A DNA stretch of 64,000 bases from Eretmocerus hayati (GCA_029851415.1 CM056743.1:64324186-64388185); one strand, 5' to 3'; shown: positions 33,840-46,543, counted from the stretch's first letter. Notes: generated by a model from the letters alone, not told the origin. Program-made: numbers and translations.

Positions 33840-34330
33840 AGCAATTCTCTGAGGACGCACCTCACTGTGGCATTGAAGATGATTCTTCCTAGCAGATTCT
33901 CCGACATCATGGACAATTCTCTCAATTACAGATAAACCATGTGAATGTTCCCAAAACACCATTTTCATTGTGTATTCAATCTTACGTGCAATCAAATCTT
34001 CGAGGGCCCACGCGCCTTATGAATGATTCACCTCTGCATAAAGTTCAAAATCACAGCCGATTCCCCCCAATCTTAGGATAACCATGTAAGTATTCTCAAG
34101 AATCATCATTCTTATTATGTATTCACGCATATGAACAATGGAATCTCTAAGGGCGCACTCTGGCCTCATGAATGATTCACCCTAGCATAAAATTCGAAAT
34201 CATGGACAAATCCCCTTCAATCGAAGATTAACCATGTGATTTTGTCGGAAATCATCATTCTCATTATGTTATCAACCATATAAATTGTCAATTCTCTGAA
34301 GGCGCACTCTGGCCTCATAACTAGCAAAAT
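33840..34330. repeat. Degenerate tandem repeat, about 148-bp period
   Basis: Variants of AATTCTCTGAGGACGCACC recur near 33844, 33994, 34140 and 34289, each followed by a similar block (ATGAATGATTCACC, then CATGGAC, then ATTCTCATTATGT). Three full units and a part unit, well diverged. Confidence 0.8.
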
Positions 34331-35649
34331 TGAATCTCATCAATTGTTATTCCACCAAGGATCGTTCATAATGCCATGAATAGTTATCCCAACCACGGTG
34401 TATTCGTCATTCTGAGTTCGTCAGAAATTACTTCACATTTTATTCGCTCACTCCATGGCTATTTTTTACATAGAGTGGAATCATGATACTTTTAGATATC
34501 TTCAACACGAGCTTGACCTACTGCTTCTTTCCTTCAAATTCTCTTGCAGAGAGTGATTGATGTCTGTATTATTGCATTCATGTGTGAAAACGGTCTATTT
34601 TTCGTTATACGTTCAACGCGAACTCGAGTATTTACTACAGTGGAGTGTGCATTTCGCTCTAAGACATGATAATATTGACTCATTCAGTTCTCTAGCGAGT
34701 GGTTTGGATCTTATTTGATGAGTGACATTGATTGAGATAAAACGGCCTCAGTTATATCAGTTAATAACAACAATTAAGAGAACTCCGGAGTTATATATCA
34801 TCTGTGTGATATGACAATTTCATGATCTGAAGTTTGCTTCACGTAGTGCACCACACCGCGCCGCAATCCCCTCTGTAGCTTACAAATCTGTTGTATTGTT
34901 TATACTTCCGTTGGAGTAATCCAGTCCCCCCGTCAATTATCTCAACCGTAATCCCAATAATCTCCCAATTAACTTCCGATACGTTGAGTTCAATCCTCAT
35001 TATTTTACCCTGCAAAATTATCGCAGGAATCCTTCTCTTTGTTATAACTCGGGTCACAATTTACCTGATTATCTCAGTGTCGTTGATTTAAGATATTTCC
35101 ATCGTATCTGCAGTGGAAGAGAATATTTTGAATAGCAAATAACGTTGGCGTTGCTCTTATTCTCAGATTCAGCTTTGATTGCGGCAATATTGCCCCAAGT
35201 TAAAAATTTATTCGCAAGGGACTGTTAAGTTTTGGCAGTCACTATTTTCGTATAAATTATCAATCTTACAGGCTTTGGATACCGTCATCTATTCCTCCCA
35301 TCAAATTCGGCGCGATTCTCTCTAGAAAAGTGTGATGAAGGCTTGATCCTTCGTCATGATTCCCGATTGGTTAATTTTAAAATACCCGTTGCGTGACCCG
35401 CAAATACTGATGAATAATTTCAGTGATTCCGACTATTAGTGATAGATTCCTCCTCATAGCTGTTCTCTAATACTCCTTGCTGAAATGGAGCTGAAAAAAA
35501 ACATCACTGGGTCTCTATAGTTCAATTGATTGCTTATTTGATCTCAGCACCACTTGTTTTGATGCCTATCATCTTGTTGCGTATTTTCCTGACCGCGATC
35601 CTGTGGAAATTGGTCACGGACCCCGTCCTGTTCAAGAAGATCTCCTCAA
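34331..35649. other. Unassigned; possible decayed coding sequence on the - strand
   Basis: Continues downstream of the gag remnant on the - strand. Short stretches (for example 34839-35057) read as protein-like but carry many stops and no protease or polymerase motif I can name. Possibly the worn pol of the same LTR element (inference). Confidence 0.25.
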
Positions 35650-35751
35650 GCATTTTTCAAATAATAGACTTGGTTGTCACAATCCACCTCGAAATCGTTC
35701 TCACGTTGCTTATAATCCCTCAAATTCCTATCATTCGATTCATTAGAGTCG

Positions 35752-35755
<4 letters not shown>

Positions 35756-35792
<37 letters not shown>
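35756..35792. repeat. (AT)n microsatellite
   Basis: About 18 AT dinucleotides. It lies within the gag remnant and encodes an Ile-Tyr run there. Confidence 0.97.
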
Positions 35793-35794
<2 letters not shown>

Positions 35795-36594
35795 TCTAGC
35801 ATAGATCTTTCGTGATTGTGTGCGCGATTGGCTTCATAAAAGTTATTGTTCCTATTCATATCACCTGTATGAGTGTTCTTACCGTGGAAATTTCTGGCGT
35901 AACTCCAGTTTTTATGACAATCATTCCTCAGAGAACCTGCTCCATCCCATGGATAATATCTCTGAGATGTATAATGTTTTGAAATGTTCCCTACTCCATC
36001 CGCTAGTCCGAATTGACTCCTTGGAATGAACCCAGCGTTCAATGCGTTCCTCAGATTACGGCACTCATTCATTATCGTGCCTCTGTTTATGGCAATAATC
36101 ACAAAACTTTAAATCTCGTATTTTTTTAGAATAGTTTCCTTCAATATGTCCTAGCCTACGACAATAACCACTCCTACTCAGAGTCTGCATTGATCGTATG
36201 GTCGCAGATTCTTTAGAAATAGACTCACGTAGTCCAATCTCTCTCATTCTTCTCTCTAAATGAGTATCGATCATATCCTCCAATTGGTCATTCCCACTCT
36301 CGGAGAGTTTTGAAGAGGGAGTCCCCCGCAGATTCGTTCTATTCTCGAAATCTATCGAGTTGGAAATTGCTTCCCGTAAAGTTGAAGGATTTGTTGATCA
36401 AACTCGATTCCCGAATGAGTTCAATAGTCCAGAGATAAATCGTTGGAGGGCTCCGGCATTTGCATTTTGTTTATATATTTCGCGTTCCCAATATCCGAGG
36501 TTTGTATTTGTATGATATGCGATGAGGAGAGGTTCATGGATAGATTGTATTCGCAATTCATAGTACCCCACACTCTGTCCTGGATTTTGATGTA

Positions 36595-38709
36595 CAGGCA
36601 GCCCCCCGTATTTGCGGTTGTTACGTTCCTAGAAAGTGCCGCGAATACTGAATTCGCGAATACGGGGGTATTGCTCTTATGGGAAAAGGGGGTTTACGTT
36701 CACCAAGGGGTCGAAAATGGTATGATTATCGTTTCATCAATATGATTTTCAAGTCCAAAATGAATCAAATACATCCAAAATAACAGCATTTTGCAATAAA
36801 TTCATGTAGATGCCAATGGGCTCCGAAAACTCATGTAAAATTCAATACAATCAATCCCGATCCGTGGCAAAATAATCGGTCAGCCTCGTTTGCCGTGCTC
36901 GACGCGCCAAGTCTCTGCACAACTCTATGTAGGTGACCATGGCTCTCTCGCATTCGTGCTTGAATCTGAGACTGCGGTTGACAATCGGATCCTTCTCAAA
37001 AAATTCGTCAAGAATATTTCGCATAGCTCCTAGAAGTCTTGAGACTGTTGGAGCGGTGAAGTTTGACTGAGGAGCTTCTTCATCCTTTGCTTCATCTTCT
37101 TGGGTAGAATCTTGGAGCAACTGCTAGATGTCTTCAGCATTGAAAGCACCACCAAGCAACAGCACTTCCATCCCTTCGTTTTCCTGTATGTCGACGAATC
37201 CTTCACCTCCAATATTGTGAGCCAAGCTCATGATATCTTCAACCGTCTCTCTGACAGGAGCATCGCGAGGCAAATCTGCATTTACCGTAGCTGGCAACAG
37301 TCTACTCCAGCTAGCACTCAGGGTCGAGTCCATTATCTCTCCCCACGACCCCGCGGCCATCGTCAATGATTTCAGGATGTTGAAACCTTTCCAAAATTGA
37401 CGAACCACGTTCCTGCTGTCGGCATTGGTTGATCGATTCACAGTCTCGAGCATGTCCTTCATTACACACTGTAGATGATAGACTTTGAAAGTCGCAATAA
37501 CTGTTTGGTCGAGGGGTTGGATGAGAGATGTAGTGTTGGGTGGTAAGAACAGCACTTCGACGTCAGGATGAGCTGTTAGTAAGGTTTCAGGGTGGCTAGG
37601 CGCGTTGTCCAAGATGAGAAGAACTTTGAAAGAGAGATTCTTCTTGGTCAAAAACTCTTCTACCTCGGGAACGAAACACAGGTTAAACCACTCCATGAAA
37701 AGTTTCTGAGTCATCCATGCGCTTTGGAACGCCAAAATACTGGAAGATGATTCTTGTTCTTCCCTTTCAGTGGTCTTGGAGTCTCAGAACGATAGATCAG
37801 CATATGTTTGCATCTGCATGTTCCGGCAGCGTTAGCGCAGAAGAGAAGAGTTTACCGGTCCTTAGAGACTTCAAAACCAGGAGCTGTGCGTCCTTCTTGA
37901 GTTAAATAGGTTCTACCGGGCATCTTTTTCCAATTCAAACCCATGTATTCAAACAAAATCTCCAAAAATTCATTGAAGCCACTGGAAATTCAATTTTTCC
38001 TTAATTGATAGTCTGTATATTACCTGTCTCGTCAGCGTTGAATATGTGATCCAATGTATATACTTTCTCTAATATCAATCGTTTGACTTCATCAGGAAAT
38101 TTTTCGGCGGCAGCATGATCGGCCGATGCGCTCTCTCCGGAAAGAGCAACACTGCGCAGACTAAATCGGTCTCGAAATTTGTCGAACCAGCCTTTACTTG
38201 CGAGAAATATCTCTTCACTCGAGCTGCCACGCTTTACTTGTACAAATTTGAAAAATATCTTCGCTTGCTCACGAATAGCAGTCATGCTTAGAGGAACTCT
38301 TTTCTGGATAAGGTCCTGGATCCAGGTTATCAACATCAGCTCCATCCGTTCGACATTTTCACTCCTGGCAATCTTGCAAACCTTACTTTTCAATTTGTAT
38401 TGAAGATTTGAAGATTCACAATCAATTTCGGCAATCTAACCAAGAGGTGACGACAGAAAACAATAATAAAGTCGATTATCTGAACGTCACCAAGCTTCGT
38501 GAGCACGAAGTTGTTTGGAAACAACTCATTTCATTCGATCGTTAACGCGGAATTGTCTCGGCGGCTACGGAAGAAAAAGTTCCAAATTGAAACCAATTCG
38601 CGAATACGCGAACCCTATACCCGCGAATACGAAGTCCGTGCCGCATTTTGCAAACCGCGAATAAGCGAATTTCACGAATACGGGGACCTCGAATACGGGG
38701 GGCTGCTTG
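36595..38709 (-). mobile_element. Tigger/pogo DNA transposon, copy 3 (2115 bp)
   Basis: The ends CAGGCAGCCCCCCGTATTTG at 36595 and the complement of CAAGCAGCCCCCCGTATTCG at 38709 are flanked by TA at 36593-36594 and 38710-38711. A closely related but independent insertion relative to copies 1/2: different site, many substitutions, and an internal deletion of about 220 bp. Inserted in the gag remnant. Confidence 0.95.
36851..38393 (-). pseudogene. Tigger transposase (decayed), copy 3
   Basis: The N-terminal Psq helix-turn-helix and start codon are deleted: the leader (ending near 38393) joins directly to VCKIARSENVERM, equivalent to about residue 77 of copy 1. The DDD motifs NADETG, LLILDNAPSH and PPNTTSLIQPLDQ remain. 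It shares the frameshift before MAFQSAWMTQK with copies 1/2. The putative intron is present but its acceptor AG is changed (ATAG to ATGG). One stop at about 37122-37124 interrupts the acidic tail. Unlike copy 1, the C-terminal tail is otherwise open (RLTDYFATDRD), which shows the full family ending. Confidence 0.9.
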
Positions 38710-40010
38710 TATTATTCTCAATTCTGACCAGATCTTATCTGCTTCTCCGAGTACAGTATATTTTGGTTCGCATTGGGATCGGTAGTCTCGGATTGTTTCG
38801 TCTGGACCGTCATTACTATCCCCAAAATAATTCTGTCTGTGATTACCCACATCGTATGTAGTATTTTTATAACTCTCTGACCAATCGCGAACTGTCTTGT
38901 CGATATCTGCATCTTCAGATTTTTTTGGAATCGTCATATGACTCTTGTCCGCGTGAGTGTCGTTTGATCCGGTTCTCAACCGACGTTTCTCCGTTATTAC
39001 GTTCACGTGGCCCTTTGTACTCTCCGGATTGCTCGATCTGGTTTGATTTCCTCAGATAAAGCATCTCAGCGTCCAGGCTCCCGGCGAGCTGTTGGCCAGC
39101 GGTCTTATTAGGTTTTGGATGATGCATCTCCGCATCTTGACAGTCAGGTAGTCGTTGACGGGCAATCTTTTACACTTTCGCATCGGCGCTCTCGGTGAGA
39201 TGATCACGGAACATAGGCCTACTTATCCTATGCAATTCAGTACCGACCCCATGCGATCGACTCCTGAAGTGCGACCCTATGTCCTCATGCATGGAGCAAG
39301 GGTCCTAGGCCATCATACCTCTGCGACTCAGCATCTTGGCCTCCGAATGGCCATTGGTTGGAACTATAATCAAACTGCCTTTGCAATCTATCATCACTGA
39401 CGAGAGGCCCCGGGTATTCTCCCAGCATTGTATATTCAGTTAAGCTCGTAGATTTTTCAGTGTGATTATCATCAGAGTTTTGCGTATCTGTGTCTCGCTT
39501 GTTGAGTATTTCTTTATTTTGTGTTTGTCGTATCGCAAAGATTCCGCGATTATCCATTCTGCTCGGAATTGATTGAAATCATTATCGTCAGGTATATCTC
39601 CTACTTCCACACGCTCCCCGTTTGAACTGAGTGTTTGTGCTAGAAATTCTCTCAAATTCATTAACACGGTTATTTCCCCGTCATCGAAGTATTCAGACTC
39701 TCTCGTAAGCATTCGACTGAGATCGCGAAGAGCAATCCCCATGTGTAATCCACCCGGCTGTTGCAACCCGACGTCTGCGGCCATAAGGGCTAGCATGACC
39801 CTCTTGGCCCTAGAATTTCCCTCCATTGACCGTTTTCCAAAGTGCTCTTCCACGCGCGCAACGCCATTCACGTTGGCGATGCTGGGATATGAGAGGCTTC
39901 GGCGCCTCGTCCAGGTTCACTGACCGAATGATTTTCAATTGAGCTCTCAGATACATTCCCCATCGTATCATGGTATTCATTATCTCTCCGGTTACTTGCC
40001 ATTTCAATAT

Positions 40011-40523
40011 TCGGGTTCAAGAATTGGTATAGATTTATAGCTGCTAAATTTTGACGCGTGAATCCAAGAATACAGAGTTCAGCGAGAGGAGAAAAATACT
40101 TGCAAATTTGAGTAATGCCACTATTGGGCACCTGCAATTTGCGGGTGAGCTCGTCTCGAGCTATCGTATATCGTGAAATATTATCACCTTGAATTACTGG
40201 CTTAATGGGCGTTCAGTCATGATTTGCGTTTTACGTTGTTCTATGAATACGCACTGATATGGGATAATGTTCGACTGTATTTGGCTTCTAGAAAATTTTT
40301 GGAAATTAAGTCTGTGCCTCGCGACTCTCCCCACGAGGGACAAAATTTGGAGGAATTATAAAATTACTTACCCACATGCTGCGCAGACCATGAACCAGGT
40401 AAACCAGATGAGCATCCTCCCTGTCCGTCCTTCCTGTTAGTGGCAGCTTTATGCGGTTGTATTAGGTAAAGCGCGACGTGGTTGACGCGGCAAAGAAAAA
40501 TTCCGAATTTTTCCTCGCAGTAA
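40011..40523 (-). other. Leader of the decayed LTR retrotransposon
   Basis: About 500 bp between the gag start and the primer-binding site. A 89-codon ORF at 39868-40137 runs into gag and may include its N-terminal extension. No other feature. Confidence 0.4.
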
Positions 40524-40539
40524 CCCACTTCTGACACCA
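40524..40539 (-). promoter_or_regulatory. Primer-binding site (tRNA-Leu type)
   Basis: On the - strand TGGTGTCAGAAGTGGG follows the LTR end by a few bases. From memory, several insect tRNA-Leu genes end CCCACTTCTGACA before the added CCA, which would pair with this site. The tRNA assignment is therefore probable, not proven. Confidence 0.65.
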
Positions 40540-40542
40540 GTT

Positions 40543-41215
40543 TGTTACGGAAATTCGTAACGTGGGTTCTTCATTACTGCGCCTGGGGAGCCCTGGCTAG
40601 ACAGGTAGGTAGGTGAGAATTCGGATGTCAAATGAATACAAGGGGAATCCTTAGAGCTGCGTTCATTAATCCCGAAATACAAATACGAGAGAGAGACTTT
40701 ACAATGTACTGGTTCTGATTCTATTCGAGTGGAGTCCGTCGAGGTCTGAGGTACTCGACTCGGAATGGCGTTAATGACTAATGTGGTCAGGTCGGTGGGT
40801 GAGTTCGTACTGAGCGTACAGGCCCGCGCGTGATTCTAAGGACAAACGTACGTGACGGGAGCTCGTGGTGTACTGCGGTTCTAAGCGCGAAACGTACTCG
40901 ACGGAGTCTCGCAGTAAACTGCGTCTCTAAGAGCTCTCTGCCAGTGCTTTGGAGCTCTATTCATACTCTCTGAGACCCCACGTTCCTCCTTCGTTCGTGG
41001 CTACGAGAAACGCAGGTGAGGCGTAGCAGCGCTTTGTTCTTGCACCCCTCGTCTAGACTCACGGGCGGTACTCGCGGTTTCTCGAAGCTTTTTCTAGTTT
41101 CTCGAAGCCTTCGCTTCTCCGTATGCCTATACATCAAGATACATAGTATATTCATAGATTACAATACAAGTACCTTGTTATTATATGTATCTATATGTTA
41201 GAATACCAGCTATGC
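40543..41215 (-). repeat. LTR of the decayed retrotransposon (5' LTR, outer edge uncertain)
   Basis: Starts TGTTACGG on the + strand beside the primer-binding site, so its - strand end reads CCGTAACA. The outer edge is estimated, because the partner LTR is not present in the window. A TATATATA-like box lies near 41243-41250 outside or at the edge of my estimate. Confidence 0.5.
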
Positions 41216-41280
41216 CTATATGGTATACTCCATATGCGGAGTATATATAGAGCTAGTTGGGAACCGAGTAGGTTCCTGGC

Positions 41281-41348
41281 ACCCCCGCAACCTAATCATT
41301 TTGTGAGATATTGCAGGGAAAAATTTTCGGGGACCTAGAACTCCCGCC
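41281..41348 (+). other. Probable LINE-2 5' untranslated region
   Basis: A short leader before the ORF1 start. An inverse, diverged copy is recognisable at 48371-48440 (CCTAATCATTTTGTGAGATA here), suggesting a conserved LINE-2 5' end shared by another copy. Confidence 0.45.
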
Positions 41349-42706
41349 ATGGGTGCGGACGTGGATGATGTGCCTGAAGGCGCTGTACCGTTCAAGTGTC
41401 ATCCAGATGGCAAACAACATGCAAGAACGAGAGTTTGTTTGAAGTGTGGAAGCCTGTGGCATCGAAGCTGTTTACAGAGGGAAAAAGGAACGATTACAAT
41501 TGATCAGATATTTGTTATTTGCTGTGGTGAAGAAAACCTAACCTCAAACTCCCAAGACAGTGATGAGGATATAATAAGAGAACTGAAACAAATGATAGCA
41601 GGGCACAAACTAGAGATAGCAAAATTGAATATGAAGCCACTGGAACAAACACAAAACAGTGGAAATGAATCAGAGGAAAATAGCAGTGGAGGGGAAGATG
41701 AAGAAGAGCAAAGCTGTACTGGATGCAGGGTCGGAGAAGCAGAGAAAAAAATAGTGGAATTAGAAAACAAATACTTGAAAGGAATAAATAATGAGATTGA
41801 AGACAAAAACAAATTGCTACAAGAAAAAAATAATTTGCTAGAAAATCAAAAAGGTTATGTGGGAGAGAGAAAAAGCAATAATACCTATGCTGAAGTCTTC
41901 AAACTACCACCACAAAATCAAGCAGGAAGGATCCAAAAAACACAGAAAAGCTACACACTATTCATCAAACCAAAGCAGAAACAGGATTCACAAAATACCA
42001 AAACAGACATCTGTCAAAACTTCAGACTAGAAGAAATTAAAGCTGGAGTAAAAAACGTACAATGCAAAAGTGAAGGCATGGTCAAAATCAAATGTATAGA
42101 TGAGAAGGATAAGGAAAAAATTGGTGGAGAAATACTAAGGAAGCTAAAAGACAAGTACACTGTGGAAAATGAGCGTCTATGGAACCCAAAGATCAAGATT
42201 GTGGGCATAGGAGAGGAATAGGACACTAACGAACTACAAGAGAAAATCATGAAGCAAAATTTTGAAGGTGATGGAGGTAACGCAATAACAATCAAAAACA
42301 TTGTGTTCTCTGAAAAAAATGGTACATATACTGCATATGGAGAGGTATTTTCAAATACGTATAAAAAATCATGATAGAGAAAAAGCTGAAAATTGGATTG
42401 AAAATTTGTCCAGTGTATAACAATCTCTCTATACTTGTATGCATGAAATGTTCAGGACTTGGACATAATGCGAAGACCTGTGAAAAAGGAGCCTGCTGCA
42501 ATAAGAGTGACGGTGAACATGAAACTAGGGATTGTAAAACCCCTAATAACAAATGCTGCGCAAACTGTAAGATCTCCAATGAAAAGTTCAAATTGAAGAG
42601 AAAAACAAACCATGCTGCTATGGACACAGACAGATGTGAGACATATGCTGCTCTGAGAAGATTCCTGATTTCTAGAACTGATTATCTTGATGACACAGTC
42701 ATCTGA
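41349..42706 (+). pseudogene. LINE-2 ORF1 (zinc finger, coiled coil, CCHC knuckles), decayed
   Basis: The ATG at 41349 starts an open frame of 290 codons. An N-terminal cysteine/histidine cluster (CLKCGSLWHRSC, about residues 35-60) resembles a PHD-type finger. A strongly acidic segment follows, then a lysine/glutamate coiled coil (about 125-165). A stop at 42219-42221 precedes a segment (42222-42375) still in the ORF1 pattern. Then 42371-42706 carries retroviral-type knuckles CMKCSGLGHNAKTC and CCNKSDGEHETRDC and a third cysteine pair. ORF1 with CCHC knuckles is typical of Jockey, I and R1 LINEs and binds the element RNA. It ends just where ORF2 starts. Inactivated by stops and at least one frameshift. 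Confidence 0.8.
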
Positions 42707-44710
42707 TGATTGGCAATACAAATGGAAATGACTGGGAAGAAGCCACAGAGGTACTTCAAGGTGACATGAACAGCTGCAAAACATCCATCACAGCACACCA
42801 GACAAGCTTGAAAATCCTACAAATGAACATTCGCAGCCTCGACAAGCATTTTGAAGAATTGCTAATTCTCATAGAGGGAATTGGACAAAATATGGATGTA
42901 ATTGTATTACAGAAACATGGAGACTGCGAAATATAGAATTGTATAATATACCAGAATATGATATTTACTATAATGAAGGGATGATAACACAAAATGACGG
43001 AATTGTAATGTACATTAGGAGCAAGCTAAAGCACACAGTGAACATCATAGATGTGGATGAAATAAAATGTATCCAAGCAGAAATTGGACAAAACAATGGA
43101 AAAAATACAAACATCCTAGCTATATACAGATCACCATCAACATGTGTAAGAAGGTTCATGGTGAGCCTGGACTGCACACTAGAGCGTCTACGACAAGGAA
43201 GAACAAAGGACTACATAATCATGGGAGATATAAATATAGACTTGAGGAACAAAAACCAAATTACCGAAGAATATTTGAATATAATGTGTGAGAAAGGTTA
43301 TACGAGTCTAAACTATGAGCCAACAAGAGAAATGGGCAACACGCTCACTTGTATAGACCATTACTTCATCCGTACAGAACAGGACACATCGAATAGTCAG
43401 ATCTATATATTAAAAACCTACATCACTGATCATTATCCAGTTATACTAGCAATAAGATCAAGAAAATGGAAGGAAGAAAAAGAAGTGGAAGAAACTGTGA
43501 AAATGGACTATAACAAAATGAGGACACTGGCTGCTGAAGAGGATTGGAAGCTGATAGAAGATTGTGGTAGTGAACTTGAATGTGATGGTAGAAGTGAGCA
43601 AAATGACCTAGGCATAGTGGAAAAATTAGCATGTAAGTTTGTAGATAAGATAAAGAAAGTAATTGAAAATTCAAAGTTCATTGTAGGAAAGAATTCAACA
43701 AAGAAGAAAAGCTGGATAACAATAGGTCTTATCAACTCAATTAAAAAACGGGATTAAATGTATAGAATTGCCGAGAATGAAAAAGATGATGATAAGATGA
43801 CCGAGTGGAGAGAATATAAAAATATCCTCACTTCATCGATAAAGAAAGCAAAAGATGATTATAGAAATTAAAGAATCATGAAAAATGTGAAAAATAGTAG
43901 ATTACTCTGAGAAGAGGTGCAATCGATGAATAAGTGGAAGAGTAGAAAAAACATGTAGAGTCAATCTATCAGAGTGGTAAGCTAGTTGAGGATCCAATCG
44001 AAATTGCAAAAAGCTTCAATCAATCCTTTCCACATGTGGGACCAAAACTTGCGGAAAAAATTCCAACGACGAAGGTTGAAAATTTTGTTGGAGAAAGAGT
44101 GAACGAAACCACGTTTCTATATCCCACTAATGAACTTGAAATCTTGAATATTATCAAAAGTTTGAGAAAAAGAAGGCTCCAGGAATTGATGGAATCACAT
44201 CTGAAATGGTACAAAATCTGGCGGAATTTATAATTGAGCCTCTGACACTCCTCATCAATGAGATATACGAAACAGGCAAGGTCCCTTTAGTCTTCAAAAA
44301 AAGTCAGGTAACACCAATTTATAAGGCCGGAGATGATTAAGTCATGACAAACTACAGACCAATATCCTTGATCTCAACCGTTGCTAAAATCTTTGGAATA
44401 AGCTTGAAAACTCAAATAAACTCATTTATTGACAAAAATAAAATCTTACACGGAAATCAACATGGTTTTAGAGAAAAGCGATCGACAGAAGGTGCCATTT
44501 CAGTATTAATTGAGGGAATATATAATGCTCTAGATGAGGGAGACCCCTGCTTTACTATATTTGTAGATCTCGCTAAAGCCTTCGACACTATAGATCATGA
44601 AATATTATTAGACAAACTAGAAAAAATAGGCATTAGAGGATTAGTGAATGATCTGATTAGGAACTACTTGAGCGGTCGAACACAAATTGTGAAGATAGGA
44701 GAAATAGGTA
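42706..44710 (+). pseudogene. LINE-2 ORF2: endonuclease and N-terminal reverse transcriptase (decayed)
   Basis: Starts at the ORF1 stop. LQMNIRSLDKHFEELL opens the endonuclease domain. After a frame change at about 42930 come YIRSKLKH, IMGDINIDL, TCIDHYF and DHYPVIL, the expected endonuclease order (metal-binding and catalytic D and H residues). Stops or frameshifts at about 43755, 43869, 44175 and 44338 follow. Reverse transcriptase motifs: NYRPISLISTVAKIF, NQHGFREKRST and FVDLAKAFDTIDHEIL. At 44710 the gene is interrupted in VKIGEIG by a pogo-like transposon; the catalytic YADD-equivalent box is beyond it. Confidence 0.85.
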
Positions 44711-46541
44711 CCGTAAGATGGGGTAACTTTGCCACAGGGGGGGGGGGGGTAACTTTGCCACACCGCCGGGAAAAGATTTCAGAGGCTGCTGTAGGTGAGG
44801 TAGGGAATCTTATCGCTCTAGTAACGATTCCCTCCAGTAGGGACATGCGTGAGCTATGTTTTGCGCCCGCGGGAGGCAGCTCTAGATGCCTCAGAGTTGT
44901 TTATAACCTATTTTTGTACCGCAGTGAGAGACAAGCAAAAAAATCTGGTCCCAAAAAATTAACCCAGTACGAGCACTTGGCGTCGAATGACAGGTAAATG
45001 CTGCATATTCTCATTGACTCAAGCCGTTAACTTGATGATTCAGTTGTTATAGAGCACAATTTTTCCACGGTACAAATTTTACGCCGAGAAAAAGAAAACA
45101 AAGCTGTTTTTTTTGCTATGGTGGGGTAACTTTGCCACACTTTCCTACTGCAGCTTGAGGCGATGCGGTCACCGTGCACCGTGACCGTGGACCTTGAAAA
45201 TACACCTTACATGAAAAGTTTGATGATTCAAAGTCTGAGACGAGTTGTCGAATACTTGTTATTGTCCAACTTGTATTCCTCAATACGTTGCTTAGCCCAA
45301 ATCATAAGAGAATCGGAGAAAAGTGGGAATAACTCGGCCACGGGAACCTTCTAACCTATGATATACGCACATTTTCATTCCCAACTTTTTCCGATTCTAT
45401 TGCAATTTAGGCTCAACGGAGAGCGAACAAATCTAAGTTAGATGATAACAAATATTTGTGCGCTCGTCGTTTAGCCCAAATTGCAAAAAAATCGGAGAAA
45501 GTTGGGAATGATTTCGAGCTTGCATGGTGACCGCATCGCCTTAAGTGCTCACGTCTACAGTTATTTTGTTCAACTTCTCTCACGTAATTTCCCATTTAAT
45601 CATACTTTCATTCTTCCAATCCAATTTTCACCCATCTGCTCTTACAGATGACCAGAAACTATGCAAGGCAGAAGGGTAGAGGGAATTACAAGAATTATTC
45701 ATATGGCAAGCTTCAGAAGTGCCTTAAGCAAATAGGATGTGGCAATAACTCTCTTACCGCGAAGCAGCCAAGGAATTTAAGATACCAGTGAAAACACTAT
45801 TCACTTATCTCTTCATTGAACGAAACAATTCCGTCTAGATGGATTTTTTTTAGATTAAAAATCGCCAATGACTGCTTTGCGTTAGGCTCTCTTGAAAATA
45901 CTCGTGCAGCATCGATAACTTATACAGAGCGTTAAATGCGGGGAAATTTCTCTTGGAACGCAGAAAAGTCATAATAATTATCAAGAACTCAATTGAAGAG
46001 ATACATTGACTTTCATTTTTCAATCTTAAATCCTAGCTAAACGTGCAAGTACTTGACGTACAAGGCATAAGTCAAGCATAATCTTTCGACACTCTTCCGT
46101 GGAATTTTGAAAAACCAAACTTATATAAACAGCTTTGATACTACTTCAAATCAATCATTTGACTTGTTCAATGCTGCACAAAGCTTGGGATGTCAAGAAA
46201 AACGTCCCCAATGGGAACAACATCTATTAGAGCTCATGAGATACAAGATACGCTCGTAATTTCACAAGAATTCTAGTCGTGATACTGAAATTCCAGTGGA
46301 GATACTGGAGTGTGGCAAAGTTACCCCACCCCAGGTTTTGTGAAAAGTGTTTTGCTTTTCAAGACCGTATCTTCAAACAGGATTCTCAAATCGAGTTCTA
46401 CCTTACGCCAATCGAGAGCTAAGATTCTAAGCATTCGATTGGCTACTGATACGGGTAGGTTTTGCCGTAATCTCTCCGAGCTATACGGAAAACAATGCCA
46501 AAAAAAAGTCGAAAGTGTGGCAAAGTTACCCCACTTGACGG
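44711..46541. mobile_element. 1.83-kb pogo-like DNA transposon inside LINE-2
   Basis: Tips CCGTAAGATGGGGTAACTTT at 44711 and the complement of CCGTCAAGTGGGGTAACTTT ending at 46541, with TA duplicated at 44709-44710 and 46542-46543. Precise removal leaves an in-frame reverse transcriptase (VKIGEIG joined to SNEERLKCG), which fixes both borders. Extra copies of the tip motif GGGGTAACTTTGCCACA occur inside: at 44745 after a run of 13 G, near 45123, and inverted near 46311. This suggests nested or rearranged copies. A degraded Psq helix-turn-helix remnant lies at 45648-45838. Confidence 0.9.
45648..45838 (+). pseudogene. Psq/pogo helix-turn-helix remnant of a transposase
   Basis: MTRNYARQKGRGNYKNYSYG, then after a frameshift YREAAKEFKIPVKTLFTYL, resembles the N-terminal Psq-type DNA-binding domain of pogo-like transposases. 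The frame ends at a stop near 45836. No DDE core is recognisable beyond it, so the element is non-autonomous. The domain fits the TA target duplication of its host element. Confidence 0.65.
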
Positions 46542-46543
46542 TA

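Larger units (their letters stand above)
35650..40010 (-). pseudogene. Gag of a decayed LTR retrotransposon, split by Tigger copy 3
   Basis: Reading leftward on the - strand from MASNRRDNEYHDTMG near 40010, successive frames keep protein-like sequence (39440-39871, then 38542-39006). These are interrupted by the Tigger at 36595-38709 and resume with LSMNLSSSHIIQIQTSD. A CCHC zinc knuckle follows near 36060-36110 (CDYCHKQRHDNEC), with the last cysteine recovered only by a frame change. The frame ends at a stop near 35650 after a tract of Ile-Tyr codons produced by an (AT)n microsatellite. A zinc knuckle downstream of a large capsid region, with a primer-binding site and LTR upstream, identifies it as retroelement Gag. 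Ty3/gypsy is likely but unproven, as no pol is seen. Multiple frameshifts; dead. Confidence 0.6.

Noticed and set aside
35743..35804. Ile-Tyr repeat peptide
   Set aside because: Product of the (AT)n microsatellite.
44664..44997. Extension of the LINE-2 reverse transcriptase ORF past 44710
   Set aside because: The extra codons are the pogo-like insert; the true protein continues at 46544.
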